NCBI RefSeq assembly: GCF_023336905.1
Contig: NZ_JAMBLS010000016.1
Span: 1-64,000, forward strand
Direction: 5' to 3'
Length of the DNA: 64,000 nt
From: Bacteroides sp. ET71
GTDB taxonomy: Bacteria; Bacteroidota; Bacteroidia; Bacteroidales; Bacteroidaceae
The notes beneath the pieces are model-generated. The model worked only from the letters and a program-made list of their open reading frames with translations, did no database searches and was not told where the DNA came from. A program made the translations under genes and the position numbers. Positions 9,021 to 18,316 of the stretch are shown piece by piece (position 1 is the stretch's first letter; every line of letters begins with the position of its first letter).

Positions 9021-10109
9021 ATGTGGAACGGAATAGGAAAGAACAAACGTGTATTGGTAGGTATGAGTGGCGGTATCGACAGTACCGCCACTTGTCTGAT
9101 GTTGCAGGAACAAGGTTATGAGGTCATCGGAGTGACCATGTGGGTTTGGGGAGATGAACCGGCGGAGGCCGCGGCTTTGGCCCGTGAGATGGGGGTGGAG
9201 CATTACGTGGCCGATGTGCGTGAGGGGTTCCGCGATACCATCGTGCGCTATTTTATGGATGAATACCGTGCGGGGCGCACACCCAATCCATGCGTGATGT
9301 GCAATCCTTTGTTCAAGTTCCGCCTGTTGGAAGAATGGGCGGACAAGCTGGGGTGTGCGCACATGGCGACCGGGCATTACATCCGTCTGACAGAGCGGAA
9401 CGGGCATGTCTATGTCTGCGTGGGCGATGACGAGAAGAAAGACCAGTCTTACTTCTTGTGGAGGCTGGGGCAAGAGGTGCTGCGCCGTTGCATCTTTCCG
9501 TTGGGGACTTATACCAAGCCCCGGGTGCGCGATTATTTGCGTGCCAAGGGGTATGCCGTGAAGGCGGAAGACGGTGAGAGCATGGAGGTATGCTTCATCA
9601 AAGGCGATTACCGCGACTTCTTGCGCGAGCATTGTCCGGAGATAGATAAGGAGGTGGGCCCGGGATGGTTTGTCAATGCAGAAGGCGTAAAGCTGGGCCA
9701 GCACAAGGGCTTTCCTTATTACACCATCGGGCAGCGCAAGGGCTTGGAGATTGCTTTGGGCAAGCCGGCATATGTGTTGAAAATCAATCCGGAGAAGAAC
9801 ACGGTGATGCTGGGCGATGCCGGGCAGTTGAAGACGGAGTGGATGCTGGCTGAGCGCGATTTGCTGGTGGATGAAAGTGAAGTGCTGGGCAACCCGGACG
9901 TGTGTGTGCGTATCCGTTACCGGGGGAAGCCGCTTCCCTGCGAGGTGAACCGTCTGGACGACGGCCGCCTGTTGGTGCACTTCCGCGAGGAGGCTTCGGC
10001 CGTCGCACCGGGACAGTCTGCCGTGTTCTATCTGGGAGACCGTCTTGTGGGAGGGGCTTTTATCGCTTCCCAGCGGGGCATCGGGATGTATGTGGAACAA
10101 TCGAAATAA
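9021..10109 (+). CDS. mnmA: tRNA 2-thiouridylase MnmA
   Basis: A 362-residue PP-loop ATPase that puts sulfur on U34 of Glu, Gln and Lys tRNAs. The PP-loop is [11 protein letters not shown], the first catalytic Cys is in NPCVMCN, and the second in [32 protein letters not shown] and the C-terminal beta domain are typical. Bacteroides genomes often encode two MnmA paralogues; this may be either. It ends 11 bp before the subtilase gene. Confidence 0.95.
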   Translation: MWNGIGKNKRVLVGMSGGIDSTATCLMLQEQGYEVIGVTMWVWGDEPAEAAALAREMGVEHYVADVREGFRDTIVRYFMDEYRAGRTPNPCVMCNPLFKFRLLEEWADKLGCAHMATGHYIRLTERNGHVYVCVGDDEKKDQSYFLWRLGQEVLRRCIFPLGTYTKPRVRDYLRAKGYAVKAEDGESMEVCFIKGDYRDFLREHCPEIDKEVGPGWFVNAEGVKLGQHKGFPYYTIGQRKGLEIALGKPAYVLKINPEKNTVMLGDAGQLKTEWMLAERDLLVDESEVLGNPDVCVRIRYRGKPLPCEVNRLDDGRLLVHFREEASAVAPGQSAVFYLGDRLVGGAFIASQRGIGMYVEQSK

Positions 10110-10120
10110 GGGATAGAACC

Positions 10121-11494
10121 ATGTTTGTGAAGAAACTCGTTTGGTGTCTGGTCCTGCTTTGGCCACTGGCCGGTGCATGGGCGGAAGGAGATTCGTTAAG
10201 GTACCGCGTTTGCCTGAAAGACAAGGCGGCTACGGAGTATTCATTGGACCGTCCGGGAGATTTCCTCTCCCGCAAGGCTATCGAGCGCAGGAAGAGGCAG
10301 CATTTGCCTGTCGATTCTACGGACTTGCCGGTGTGTCAGGCGTATGTGGATGCTATCTGCCGACAGGGCGTCAAGGTGGTGGTCAAGGGGAAATGGGAAA
10401 ACTTCGTGACCGTGTCGTGCAGTGATTCGGCCCAGGTAGCCCGCATCGCTTCGTTGCCGTTTGTCCGTTCGGTAGAGCGGGTGTGGAAGAGGACGCCTGC
10501 CTATTGGGAGGTGAAGGCGGCCGGGCGTGACTCGTTGTCAGATTGTCCGACTGTGCATCCCGACAGTGTGTATGGCATGGCCTTCAGGCAGATTGCCTTG
10601 AGTGGCGGCCATAAGTTGCACGAGGCCGGATTCCGGGGAAAGGGGATGACGATTGCCGTCATCGACGCCGGGTTCCACAATGCCGACCGCATGAAGGCCA
10701 TGCGCAACATCCGTGTGCTGGGGACGCGTGACTTCGTAGAGCCGGGCTCGGATGTCTATGCCAAAGGTAGTCATGGCATGATGGTGTTGTCGTGCATGGC
10801 CATGAATCGGCCGGAAGTGATGACGGGTACGGCCCCGGAGGCGGCTTATTGGCTGTTGCGCAGCGAAGACGAACGCAGCGAGCAACCGGTGGAAGAAGAC
10901 TATTGGGCGGCAGCGGTCGAGTTTGCCGACAGTGTGGGCGTGGATGTGGTGAACACTTCGCTGGGATATTATGAGTACGACGACCCGTCGCAGAGCTACC
11001 GCCTGCGCGATTTGGACGGCCGCCGCGCCCTGATGTCCCGGCAGGCGTCGCACATGGCCGACAAGGGCATGGTGCTGGTGTGCAGTGCCGGCAACTGCGG
11101 CATGGAGCCGTGGAAGAAAATCACCACTCCCGCCGATGCGGAGCATGTCCTGACGGTGGGTGCCGTGGACAGGCAGGGGGTGCTGGCACCTTTCTCGTCC
11201 GTGGGCCATACGGCCGACGGGCGTGTCAAGCCGGATGTGGTGGCCGTGGGGCTGGAGGCGGACGTCATGCGCACGAATGGCAACCAGGGGACGGCCAATG
11301 GCACGTCGTTTGCCGCGCCCATCATGTGTGGCATGGTGGCCTGTCTGTGGCAGGCCTGTCCGGAGCTTACGGCCAAGGAGCTGCTGGAGCTGGTACGCCG
11401 TTCGGGCGACCGGGCTGCGTATCCGGACAATGTCTATGGTTATGGGATTCCTGATTTGTGGCAGGCATACGTGTCCTGTCGTTCTGCCCGCTGA
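10121..11494 (+). CDS. S8 subtilisin-family serine protease, secreted
   Basis: A 457-residue protease with a signal peptide (KLVWCLVLLWPLAGAWAEG). The triad is visible: Asp in IAVIDAGF (about 182), His in GSHGMMVLS (about 218) and Ser in NGTSFAAPI (about 396). The ATG at 10121 is used because it begins the signal peptide; a longer in-frame reading to 9902 only overlaps mnmA. No type IX secretion C-terminal domain is seen. The product is probably periplasmic or outer-membrane associated. It follows mnmA closely and precedes xseA by 15 bp. Confidence 0.9.
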   Translation: MFVKKLVWCLVLLWPLAGAWAEGDSLRYRVCLKDKAATEYSLDRPGDFLSRKAIERRKRQHLPVDSTDLPVCQAYVDAICRQGVKVVVKGKWENFVTVSCSDSAQVARIASLPFVRSVERVWKRTPAYWEVKAAGRDSLSDCPTVHPDSVYGMAFRQIALSGGHKLHEAGFRGKGMTIAVIDAGFHNADRMKAMRNIRVLGTRDFVEPGSDVYAKGSHGMMVLSCMAMNRPEVMTGTAPEAAYWLLRSEDERSEQPVEEDYWAAAVEFADSVGVDVVNTSLGYYEYDDPSQSYRLRDLDGRRALMSRQASHMADKGMVLVCSAGNCGMEPWKKITTPADAEHVLTVGAVDRQGVLAPFSSVGHTADGRVKPDVVAVGLEADVMRTNGNQGTANGTSFAAPIMCGMVACLWQACPELTAKELLELVRRSGDRAAYPDNVYGYGIPDLWQAYVSCRSAR

Positions 11495-11509
11495 GGCGTT
11501 GTGTGTCTT

Positions 11510-12742
11510 ATGGAAGCCTTGTCGTTATACGAACTGAATGGCTTGGTGCGCCGGGCCGTAGAGGAGGGGGTGAGTGGCTCGTACTGGGTGCAGGCCGAGC
11601 TGGCCGAGGTGCGTGTCAATGCCGCAGGCCACTGCTATGTGGAGTTCGTGCAGAAATCCCCCCAGGGCAATGCCTTGCTGGCCAAGGCCCGTGGCGTGAT
11701 ATGGAGCAATGTCTACCAGGTGCTGCGTCCTTACTTTGAGGAGGAGACCGGGCAGGCCTGGGCTCCGGGCATCAAGGTGTTGGTCAGGGTCGCGGTCGCT
11801 TTTCATGAGTTATATGGATTCAGCCTGGTGGTGTATGACATCGACCCGGCCTATACGTTGGGCGACCTGGCGCAGCGCAGGCGTGCCATCCTGAAGCAGT
11901 TGGCAGACGAGGGGGTGCTGACTCTGAACAAAGAGTTGCCCATGCCTGTGTTGCCCCAGCGCGTGGCGGTCGTTTCGTCGCCCACGGCTGCCGGTTACGG
12001 CGACTTTTGCCACCAGTTGCGGCACAATCCGTACGGCTATTATTTCCACGTCGAGTTGTTTGCGGCCGTCATGCAGGGCGAGCAGACAGAGGACAGCATC
12101 CTGGCGGCGCTCGACGCCATCCATGCCCGGCAGGATGAGTTCGACGTGGTGGTCATCATACGGGGTGGAGGGGCTACTTCCGACTTGTCGGGCTTCGACA
12201 CCTACTTGCTGGCGGCTGCCTGTGCCCAGTTCCCTCTGCCCATCATTACGGGCATCGGTCATGAGCGAGACGATACGGTGCTGGACAGTGTGGCGCACGT
12301 CCGTGTGAAGACGCCCACTGCTGCTGCCGAATATCTGGTGTCTTGTGCGGAGCAGGCTGCAGAGGCGCTTTATGCCTTGGCTGCCCGCTTGCAGCAGGGG
12401 GTGTCGGCCGTCTTGCGCAAGGAACAGGCGCGTCTGGAGACCTTGAAGCGGCGTGTTCCGGCGGGGGCTTACCGCTGTGTCTCGCAGACGCGCCTGTCGC
12501 TGTTGATGCTGCGCAAGGATTTGGCGAAGGGGGCGGAAGCCATGCTGGCCCGCCAGCGCCACCGGCTGGAGCTGTTGGGGCAGCGTCTGGAAGATGCCTC
12601 GCCCCGTAAGCTGTTGGAGCGAGGCTATAGCCTGACACTGAAAGACGGCCGGGTGGTGCGCGATGCTTCGTCCTTGCTGCCGGGCGATTGCATCGAGACG
12701 CGCCTGGCCCGAGGCACGGTCCGTTCGGTGGTGTCGGATTAG
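11510..12742 (+). CDS. xseA: Exodeoxyribonuclease VII large subunit
   Basis: A 410-residue XseA: N-terminal OB fold (LYELNGLVRRAVEEGVSGSY..VQAELAEV), central nuclease core (VVIIRGGGATSDLSGFD and GIGHERDDTVLD) and C-terminal coiled coil ending in LLERGYSLTLKDGRVVRDAS. It degrades ssDNA together with small subunits. A GTG nine bases upstream (11501) is a less likely start. No xseB is seen downstream, which is unusual for a functional unit, although xseB can be elsewhere in a genome. Confidence 0.94.
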   Translation: MEALSLYELNGLVRRAVEEGVSGSYWVQAELAEVRVNAAGHCYVEFVQKSPQGNALLAKARGVIWSNVYQVLRPYFEEETGQAWAPGIKVLVRVAVAFHELYGFSLVVYDIDPAYTLGDLAQRRRAILKQLADEGVLTLNKELPMPVLPQRVAVVSSPTAAGYGDFCHQLRHNPYGYYFHVELFAAVMQGEQTEDSILAALDAIHARQDEFDVVVIIRGGGATSDLSGFDTYLLAAACAQFPLPIITGIGHERDDTVLDSVAHVRVKTPTAAAEYLVSCAEQAAEALYALAARLQQGVSAVLRKEQARLETLKRRVPAGAYRCVSQTRLSLLMLRKDLAKGAEAMLARQRHRLELLGQRLEDASPRKLLERGYSLTLKDGRVVRDASSLLPGDCIETRLARGTVRSVVSD

Positions 12743-12807
12743 CCGAATGTGCGGGGGTACCACTTGTCGTTGGTCAGCTTCTGTCCTTTCTTAAAAAAGA
12801 TATATGT
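12739..12807 (-). pseudogene. Possible short HU-like gene relic
   Basis: Read on the minus strand this gives 22 codons with stops at both ends and no start (…KKGQKLTNDKWYPRTFG). The K-W-Y-x-R pattern resembles the first strand of Bacteroidetes HU-like DNA-binding proteins. It could be chance: it is short and starts at the xseA stop. Confidence 0.2.
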
Positions 12808-12829
12808 CTATTTTTCCCTTTTCGGGGTG

Positions 12830-12859
12830 TTGCTCTATCCAAAAGAATACCTATCTTTG
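12830..12859 (+). promoter_or_regulatory. Promoter of the TerB/DnaJ gene
   Basis: TTG at 12830-12832, a 19-bp spacer and TATCTTTG at 12852-12859 match the Bacteroides -33/-7 consensus. It points to the ATG at 12916 and leaves a leader of about 50 nt. Confidence 0.6.
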
Positions 12860-12915
12860 TGGCACATTGTCCAAATGAAAACCTGATATTTTAATCACTA
12901 AAAACTGTAAATTAT

Positions 12916-13695
12916 ATGGGAGCAGGAAAATGGATTGGAGGCATCCTTGGATTCATGGCAGGAGGCCCTTTAGGCGCATTAGCAGGATTCGCATTAGGCG
13001 TTTTTTTTGATAATAGCAACGTTGCGGCAAGCAACACGGACATGTATGGGCAAACAGAGGACAATCCATATGCAGGACGACGCAACAGTTTTCTTTTTTC
13101 CATGTTAGTCATGGCTTCGTATATCATTCGGGCCGACGGGCGAATCATGCATAGCGAGATGGAATATGTACGCCGTTTCCTCCGGCAGAATTTCGGCGAA
13201 CAGGCAGTACGCGAGGGAGAACAGATATTGCTCAATCTCTTTGAAGAACGCAAGCGCATGGACGCGCATAATCCGAATGCTTTTCGCAATACCATACGTG
13301 ACTGTGGAGCACAAATAGCTGCTAATCTGTCTTACGAAGAACGTTTGCAACTGCTCAGCTTTTTAGCCGAAATTGCCAAAAGCGACGGACATATCAGCCA
13401 AGAGGAGGTGGAGGCACTCAAAGAAGTGGCTGTCTGTATGGGACTTTCCATCCAAGAAGCAGAATCGATGCTTAATTTAGGTGGAAACTCATTGGAGCAA
13501 GCTTATAAGGTGCTGGAAGTCACACCGGAAGCGACAGATCAAGAGATACGCGCAGCTTATCGCCGACTGGCTTTGAAACACCATCCTGACCGGGTAGCCA
13601 CATTAGGTGAAGACGTAAGGAGGGCTGCCGAGGAAAAATTCCAGGAAATCAACAATGCCAAAGAACAAATATACAAGGCACGCGGCATGAAATAG
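12916..13695 (+). CDS. TerB-domain protein with C-terminal J domain (DjlA-like)
   Basis: A 259-residue protein. Residues 4-32 form a glycine-rich membrane segment (GGILGFMAGGPLGALAGFAL). A TerB-like helical domain follows (MASYIIRADGRIMHSEMEYV; LAEIAKSDGHISQEEVEALK), with paired acidic helices. The last 65 residues are a J domain (AYKVLEVTPEATDQEIRAAYRR cut short here; HHPD motif present). The HPD motif means it can recruit and stimulate DnaK, as DjlA does at the membrane. It has its own promoter. Confidence 0.88.
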   Translation: MGAGKWIGGILGFMAGGPLGALAGFALGVFFDNSNVAASNTDMYGQTEDNPYAGRRNSFLFSMLVMASYIIRADGRIMHSEMEYVRRFLRQNFGEQAVREGEQILLNLFEERKRMDAHNPNAFRNTIRDCGAQIAANLSYEERLQLLSFLAEIAKSDGHISQEEVEALKEVAVCMGLSIQEAESMLNLGGNSLEQAYKVLEVTPEATDQEIRAAYRRLALKHHPDRVATLGEDVRRAAEEKFQEINNAKEQIYKARGMK

Positions 13696-13735
13696 AACCG
13701 ATTGCCCAATGTCCTTCGGAAATACTGCCGGACTT

Positions 13736-13850
13736 GGCAACCCGCCAAAGCAATATTTGGCAACCCGCCGCATCCTGAGGAGGCAACCCGCCGCATCTTA
13801 AGGAGGCAACCTGCCGCATCCAGAGGAGGCAACCTGCCGCATCGTAAGGC
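13736..13850. repeat. 23-bp tandem repeat, five units
   Basis: Units start at 13736, 13759, 13782, 13805 and 13828, each beginning GGCAACCYGCC; units 2-5 continue with GCATC and a 7-base variable tail. The first is degenerate after the start. The array lies between the TerB/DnaJ gene and the macro-like gene. 23 is not a multiple of 3, and no gene is read through it. Confidence 0.85.
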
Positions 13851-13904
13851 AGCAAACCGTTAAATGTTTAACCAACCGTTCAATGAAGTAACCAAACCAA
13901 GCGT

Positions 13905-14297
13905 ATGAAACAACGAATCACATCTGATTGTATCACCGCCCTCAAGCCGGGTGAGATATTCGTATTTGGCAGCAACCTGGAAGGTGCCCACGGTGGAGGC
14001 GCCGCCCTGCAAGCATGGCGCCAATGGGGTGCCGTGTGGGGGCAAGGCGCAGGCCTGCAAGGGCAGACCTACGGCATCCCAACCATGCACGGCGGGCCGG
14101 AGGCCATCCGTCCTTATGTGGACGAGTTTATTCGCTTTGCCCAAATGCACCCGGAACTGACATTTCTTGTCACTGAAATCGGGTGTGGCATTGCCGGATT
14201 TACCCCGCGGGACATTGCCCCTTTGTTCCGTCCGGCTGTAGATGTATCCAACATCTGCTTGCCTCAGCGCTTTTGGGATGTGCTGAACGAAAAATAA
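13905..14297 (+). CDS. Macro-like domain protein (A1S_2505 type)
   Basis: A 130-residue single-domain protein. FVFGSNLEGAHGGGAALQA is the nucleotide-binding loop of small macro-like proteins (SN..G.HGGGAA), followed by GIPT, FLVTEIGCGIAGF and APLF. Such proteins are found in bacteria and phages and are thought to bind ADP-ribose-like ligands; the function here is unknown. Its last 34 bp overlap the 3' end of the convergent MFS gene. Confidence 0.75.
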   Translation: MKQRITSDCITALKPGEIFVFGSNLEGAHGGGAALQAWRQWGAVWGQGAGLQGQTYGIPTMHGGPEAIRPYVDEFIRFAQMHPELTFLVTEIGCGIAGFTPRDIAPLFRPAVDVSNICLPQRFWDVLNEK

Positions 14298-15469
14298 AGA
14301 CGTACACGGCGACGCCCTAAAGCAATCAGTGCGCACGACAGGGACCCCAGCGAGCAGACAACAAAGGTCAGCCCCGTGGCATGCATAATATCACCCAATC
14401 CGACCAAAGGAGAAACGATGCCTCCCAAAGCAAACCCCATTGCACCCAGCAATGCAGAAGCCATGCCAGCATTGCTCCGCTGGCACTCCATAGCCAAGGC
14501 TGTAGTAGATGTAAAAGTCAGCCCCATGCCAAACAAAAGGGCGAACAACAACGCTTCGTACACCCAGAAGCTGCATCCATGCATCAAGGCCAGACATTCG
14601 GCCAAGGCCAGGACAAGCATGGCCACACAACCGGACAACGTGCTGCTTAGGGCTCGATGGAAACGGACAGACAACGCAGCCGCCACCCCGATGGCCATTG
14701 CATTGATGGCAAAACAAACGCTAAATACCAACGGAGAATAGCCATAGTGTTGCTGAATAATAAAAGGGGAAGAAGCGATATAAGCAAACAACACTCCTTG
14801 GGCAAAAGCAAATTGCAAAACATACGCCATATACTGACGGTCGCTCAATACCATACGAAAACTATGGAACATGTCGCTAAACCTGGCCATTGAGCAGCGC
14901 TCAGCCGGCAATGACTCGCGAAAACGATAACTGCACGCCAGCAGAATCACGCCCAATCCCAACAAAATGCAGAAAATGCCTTTCCAACCAATAAGATTGG
15001 TAAACACACCTCCTACAATGGGTGCGGCCACAGGGGCCACTCCATTAATGGCACCTATCACGGCCAACATCTTAGCCAATTCACGACCTGTAAACTTATC
15101 GGCTGCTACCGAACGAGAGATAACTATGCCTCCCGCGCCGGCAATGCCTTGCACCAGACGAAACGCCGCAAACTGAAAAATGTCTTGAGAAAACAAACAC
15201 AGCAACGTGGATGCCAGAAACATCCACATCGCCACTATCAACGGCTTGCGCCGTCCGTAACGGTCACTCAAAGGGCCAAACAAAACCTGCCCCACTGCCA
15301 AACCAATCATGCTGGTTGTCAGTCCTAACTGCACTTGCGAAGAAGTGGCGCTGAAATATTCGCCCATCGAGGGTAAACTGGGCAAATACATGTCGGTTAC
15401 AAACGGGCCGAATGCTGTCAACATTCCCAACAAAAGCAGCAAAAAAAACTTTGAATTTTCTTTTTTCAT
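14264..15469 (-). CDS. Bcr/CflA-family multidrug MFS transporter
   Basis: A 401-residue membrane protein with 12 predicted helices. DMYLPSLPSMGEYF and GLAVGQVLFGPLSDRYGRRK (motif A) match the Bcr/CflA (bicyclomycin/chloramphenicol) group of drug-proton antiporters. ISRSVAADKFTGRELAK is also typical. Substrate unknown. It converges on the macro-like gene with a 34-bp overlap of coding ends, so transcripts would be partly antisense. Confidence 0.88.
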   Translation of the reverse strand: MKKENSKFFLLLLLGMLTAFGPFVTDMYLPSLPSMGEYFSATSSQVQLGLTTSMIGLAVGQVLFGPLSDRYGRRKPLIVAMWMFLASTLLCLFSQDIFQFAAFRLVQGIAGAGGIVISRSVAADKFTGRELAKMLAVIGAINGVAPVAAPIVGGVFTNLIGWKGIFCILLGLGVILLACSYRFRESLPAERCSMARFSDMFHSFRMVLSDRQYMAYVLQFAFAQGVLFAYIASSPFIIQQHYGYSPLVFSVCFAINAMAIGVAAALSVRFHRALSSTLSGCVAMLVLALAECLALMHGCSFWVYEALLFALLFGMGLTFTSTTALAMECQRSNAGMASALLGAMGFALGGIVSPLVGLGDIMHATGLTFVVCSLGSLSCALIALGRRRVRLYFSFSTSQKR

Positions 15470-15681
15470 TTCGTTTTATTTTGAAGTAAAAACCATCTCT
15501 GGTTTCCCACCTATCGATTGGCACCTATATGTGCAACTGCGCATCGTGCAACAGAAAAAGGAATACCAGAACATGTCGTTATCATTTTTTCGCGGCAAAA
15601 TTACCAAGGATTGCCCGACTGCTCTGCCCATGTTTTGCTTATTATTTCTAAACATTGTTACCAAGGTCGCCAAAGAATCCC

Positions 15682-15689
15682 TATTTTTG
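15682..15689 (+). promoter_or_regulatory. -7 element of aroA
   Basis: TATTTTTG (TAnnTTTG), 32 bp before the aroA ATG. The nearest TTG (15655-15657) is 24 bp away, a little far for -33. Confidence 0.45.
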
Positions 15690-15720
15690 CAACCGGATAA
15701 TTCATTAAACCCTCTTGAAC

Positions 15721-16986
15721 ATGCAATACCGACTTTCTGCTCCCGATACCCTGCAAGCCACCATCGGCCTGCCCGCCTCTAAAAGCATCAGCAATCGTGC
15801 GCTTATACTTCACGCCTTGTCTCAAGGCAAGTCACAGCTTTCCAACTTGAGCGACTGTGACGACACGCGCGTCATGATTCGTGCCCTGAATACTCCCCAA
15901 GGCACTATTGACATACAGGCAGCAGGTACAGCCATGCGCTTTCTTACCGCTTATCTGAGTGTGGCATCCGATAACTGCTGTCTGTTGACAGGTACAGAAC
16001 GTATGCAGCAACGTCCCATCCGTATCTTGGTAGATGCTTTGCGCAGCCTCGGAGCGCGGATTGAATATGCCGGGAATGAAGGTTTTCCACCCTTGCGCAT
16101 TACAGGCACAAGATTGACAGGCAACCAGGCGACACTGGCAGGCAATGTCAGTTCGCAATACATCTCTGCCTTACTGATGATTGGCCCGATGCTGCCGCAA
16201 GGACTGACGCTCCGGCTGACGGGACACATCATCTCCCGCCCTTATATCGAACTGACCCTGCAACTGATGCGCGATTTCGGCGCAAGGGTTGAATGGACAG
16301 CGGCAGACTGCATCACGGCCTATCCCGGTGGATATCAAGATGTATCTTATACCGTAGAAAGCGATTGGAGCGCCGCGTCATACTGGTACGAAATCATGGC
16401 GCTTTTCCGGGTGAAGAATAGAAAAGAGGGCAGGAGAGAGGATACGATAAAGATAGAACTGCCGGGATTGTTTGAGAAAAGTTATCAAGGTGACAGCCGT
16501 GGAGCCACCCTTTTCGCCCGCCTTGGCGTAAAGACCCAGTATACCCCTACGGGAATCATCCTCAGTTCTGGTGACACTCCCGTTTCCCGTCTGGAAGCCG
16601 ATTTGATAGACATCCCCGACCTGGCACAGACTTTTGTGGTCACTTGTTGCCTGATGGATATTCCCTTTCGCTTCACCGGTCTGCAAAGCCTCAAAATCAA
16701 AGAAACCGACCGCCTGGCAGCGCTTATCAACGAACTGCGCAAACTGGGCTATGCTCTCACCTGCGAGGAAAACAGCACTCTTGCCTGGAATGGAGAACGC
16801 TGTCGCGCACATCAGGCACCTGTCATCTCCACTTACGAAGACCATCGTATGGCAATGGCTTTTGCGCCGGCTTGCCTGCTCGTTCCAGACCTTTGCATCG
16901 ACAAGCCCGAAGTTGTTTCTAAATCTTATCCCTGTTTCTGGAAAGATTTGCAGAAGGCCGGATTTCACATCCAGGAAGATGCCTGA
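15721..16986 (+). CDS. aroA: EPSP synthase (3-phosphoshikimate 1-carboxyvinyltransferase)
   Basis: A 421-residue shikimate-pathway enzyme that joins PEP to shikimate 3-phosphate. Recognisable parts: PASKSISNRALILHALS, AAGTAMRFLTAYL, SSQYISALLMIGP, SDWSAASYWYEIMA, and IKETDRLAALINELRKLG with EDHRMAMAFAP. The ATG at 15721 is preferred over a TTG two codons upstream. It is followed by a convergent gene after 6 bp. The form is shorter in the middle than proteobacterial AroA, as usual in Bacteroidetes. Confidence 0.95.
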   Translation: MQYRLSAPDTLQATIGLPASKSISNRALILHALSQGKSQLSNLSDCDDTRVMIRALNTPQGTIDIQAAGTAMRFLTAYLSVASDNCCLLTGTERMQQRPIRILVDALRSLGARIEYAGNEGFPPLRITGTRLTGNQATLAGNVSSQYISALLMIGPMLPQGLTLRLTGHIISRPYIELTLQLMRDFGARVEWTAADCITAYPGGYQDVSYTVESDWSAASYWYEIMALFRVKNRKEGRREDTIKIELPGLFEKSYQGDSRGATLFARLGVKTQYTPTGIILSSGDTPVSRLEADLIDIPDLAQTFVVTCCLMDIPFRFTGLQSLKIKETDRLAALINELRKLGYALTCEENSTLAWNGERCRAHQAPVISTYEDHRMAMAFAPACLLVPDLCIDKPEVVSKSYPCFWKDLQKAGFHIQEDA

Positions 16987-16992
16987 TGGCGC

Positions 16993-17661
16993 TTATCCCA
17001 ACAACCGGCTGATTTGTTTCTCCGAGACATCCGGCAATATTTTTCTAAGGTGTCTCTTTATCCGTTCGTAAGATTCTTCCGGACTTCTGTTGATATGGCA
17101 ATTCTCTCGCCCCAACAGGCGCTCAGGAGTAGTCAACAAAGACCATCCCCAGCCATAGGACCGTCCGTGCTTGTCACGCGGATAAACGAAGTCTTCTGTC
17201 ACGACGTAACCACCCATCTGCAACCGCGTAAGGAAAGCATCGAATTTGCTGCGCATCTTTGCTCCCGTAAACCCGCACAAAGCACGTAAATCACGCGTTA
17301 TGATGCTTTCGTTCTCTTTCAATGTCAACAAAATGGCTTCCTCAATGCTCTCCGGTGCGGGATAAGGATTGCGATACCGGCGCCAGTTGCAGAAATCAGG
17401 CCACCAGTCTTTGGACACAAAACCGGCTTTTCCCATAAAGAATTTGCCATAAGCGCAAGCGCTTTCCCGGATGACCGGTCCTTTCCATTCCCAAAGCGGC
17501 CACTCCCAGCCACCATCCGGCAACGGTGTATACTGGCAATCTTCATCGACCACCTCTTCGGCCGACCAGCCCGTCAGGCCCATACGCAGTAATGGCAGGA
17601 AACCAATCTCATCTATGAAAGCCGTCAGCTCGGCACAAGTATGTATTTCCGGATATGTCAT
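16993..17661 (-). CDS. AlkZ-related winged-helix protein
   Basis: A 222-residue cytoplasmic protein rich in Trp (GGWEWPLWEWKGPVIRES). The region ENESIITRDLRALCGFTGAK resembles a winged-helix unit. The layout fits the short Bacteroidetes proteins annotated as AlkZ-related, distant from the HTH_42/YcaQ DNA glycosylases that unhook crosslinks. The catalytic QxQ motif of YcaQ is not seen, so glycosylase activity is not claimed. Confidence 0.6.
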   Translation of the reverse strand: MTYPEIHTCAELTAFIDEIGFLPLLRMGLTGWSAEEVVDEDCQYTPLPDGGWEWPLWEWKGPVIRESACAYGKFFMGKAGFVSKDWWPDFCNWRRYRNPYPAPESIEEAILLTLKENESIITRDLRALCGFTGAKMRSKFDAFLTRLQMGGYVVTEDFVYPRDKHGRSYGWGWSLLTTPERLLGRENCHINRSPEESYERIKRHLRKILPDVSEKQISRLLG

Positions 17662-17795
17662 GGCGATTCTTTTATTTGCAACAACTATGATTATAGGTGC
17701 AGAAACCTAAATACATCGTAAAGTTACTTCATTGGTTTGAAGTTTCAAAGTCAAAACCAATATTTTAATCCTCAAAGCTTGTTTTAATCCTGTTT

Positions 17796-18070
17796 AAAAT
17801 TCATTTTCCTGTCGTCCCGGGTGTTGTTCTCCACCGTTATCGGGTGAGCACAACAACATGACCGAAACTCAATCGGTAATAAGAGTTTGTTTCGGGATGA
17901 AAAGGTGCATTTCCACATTAGATGCAAGATAGGTAACTCAATTCCCCTCCTCCCCGGAGGAGGAGAATTAAGTCACCACGACTAAACTAAAATGTACAAA
18001 TTCATCCTGCACAAAATTTAAAATTCATTTCCCTGTCATCCCGGGCGTTGTTCTCTTTCGCCAAACGGGG
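17796..18070. repeat. Spacer with direct-repeat pair of REP-like sequences
   Basis: The spacer 17662-18316 has no credible gene. It holds two copies of a roughly 36-bp sequence containing AAAATTCATTT..CCTGTC.TCCCGGG (about 17797-17832 and 18015-18055), separated by about 215 bp. The first copy is also part of a hairpin (GTTGTTCTCCACC with GGGTGAGCACAACAAC). The second runs into a CGCCAAACGGGG block also seen at 33865-33890. These are members of the palindromic family described at 27629, 30068, 30895 and 33812. Confidence 0.6.
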
Positions 18071-18093
18071 AGGCAAGAGGGGGCAACTTCGTA

Positions 18094-18172
18094 TCTCCTC
18101 CCTACCTGGTCCTTGTCTATATACAGGGACGAGGTAGGGAGAAGGTAGGGAGCAAGTACGAATTTGGTAGGA
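18094..18172. repeat. Dispersed hairpin repeat, copy B
   Basis: Near-identical to copy A at 5134-5212. The right arm GGGACGAGGTAGGGAG is unchanged; the left arm has one change (CCTACCTGGTCC), which adds a mismatch to the stem. It lies upstream of the gene at 18317. Confidence 0.75.
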
Positions 18173-18251
18173 GGGAAATCTCTTTTTTGCTTCCAGAAGT
18201 ATGAATCGCAATTTACCTTCTCCATAAATTTCATTTCTCCCAAACAAAATG

Positions 18252-18259
18252 TATCTTTG
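18252..18259 (+). promoter_or_regulatory. -7 element of the 18317 gene
   Basis: TATCTTTG with TTTC 19 bp upstream (18229-18232) is a near-consensus promoter for the following operon. Confidence 0.5.
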
Positions 18260-18316
18260 TCCGCTCTTTCTGTCCAAAAGGGGAGAGGATGATTTGTTCG
18301 AAGAAAGGATAGCCGC

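Noticed and set aside
8889-10178. A 429-codon open frame antisense to mnmA
   Set aside because: mnmA has all catalytic motifs; the opposite frame has none and runs past the gene into the subtilase start.
13736-13850. CRISPR array
   Set aside because: Units are contiguous, with only 7-bp variable parts, and there is no cas gene in the window. The arrays at 49192, 52509 and 59385 were rejected for the same reason.
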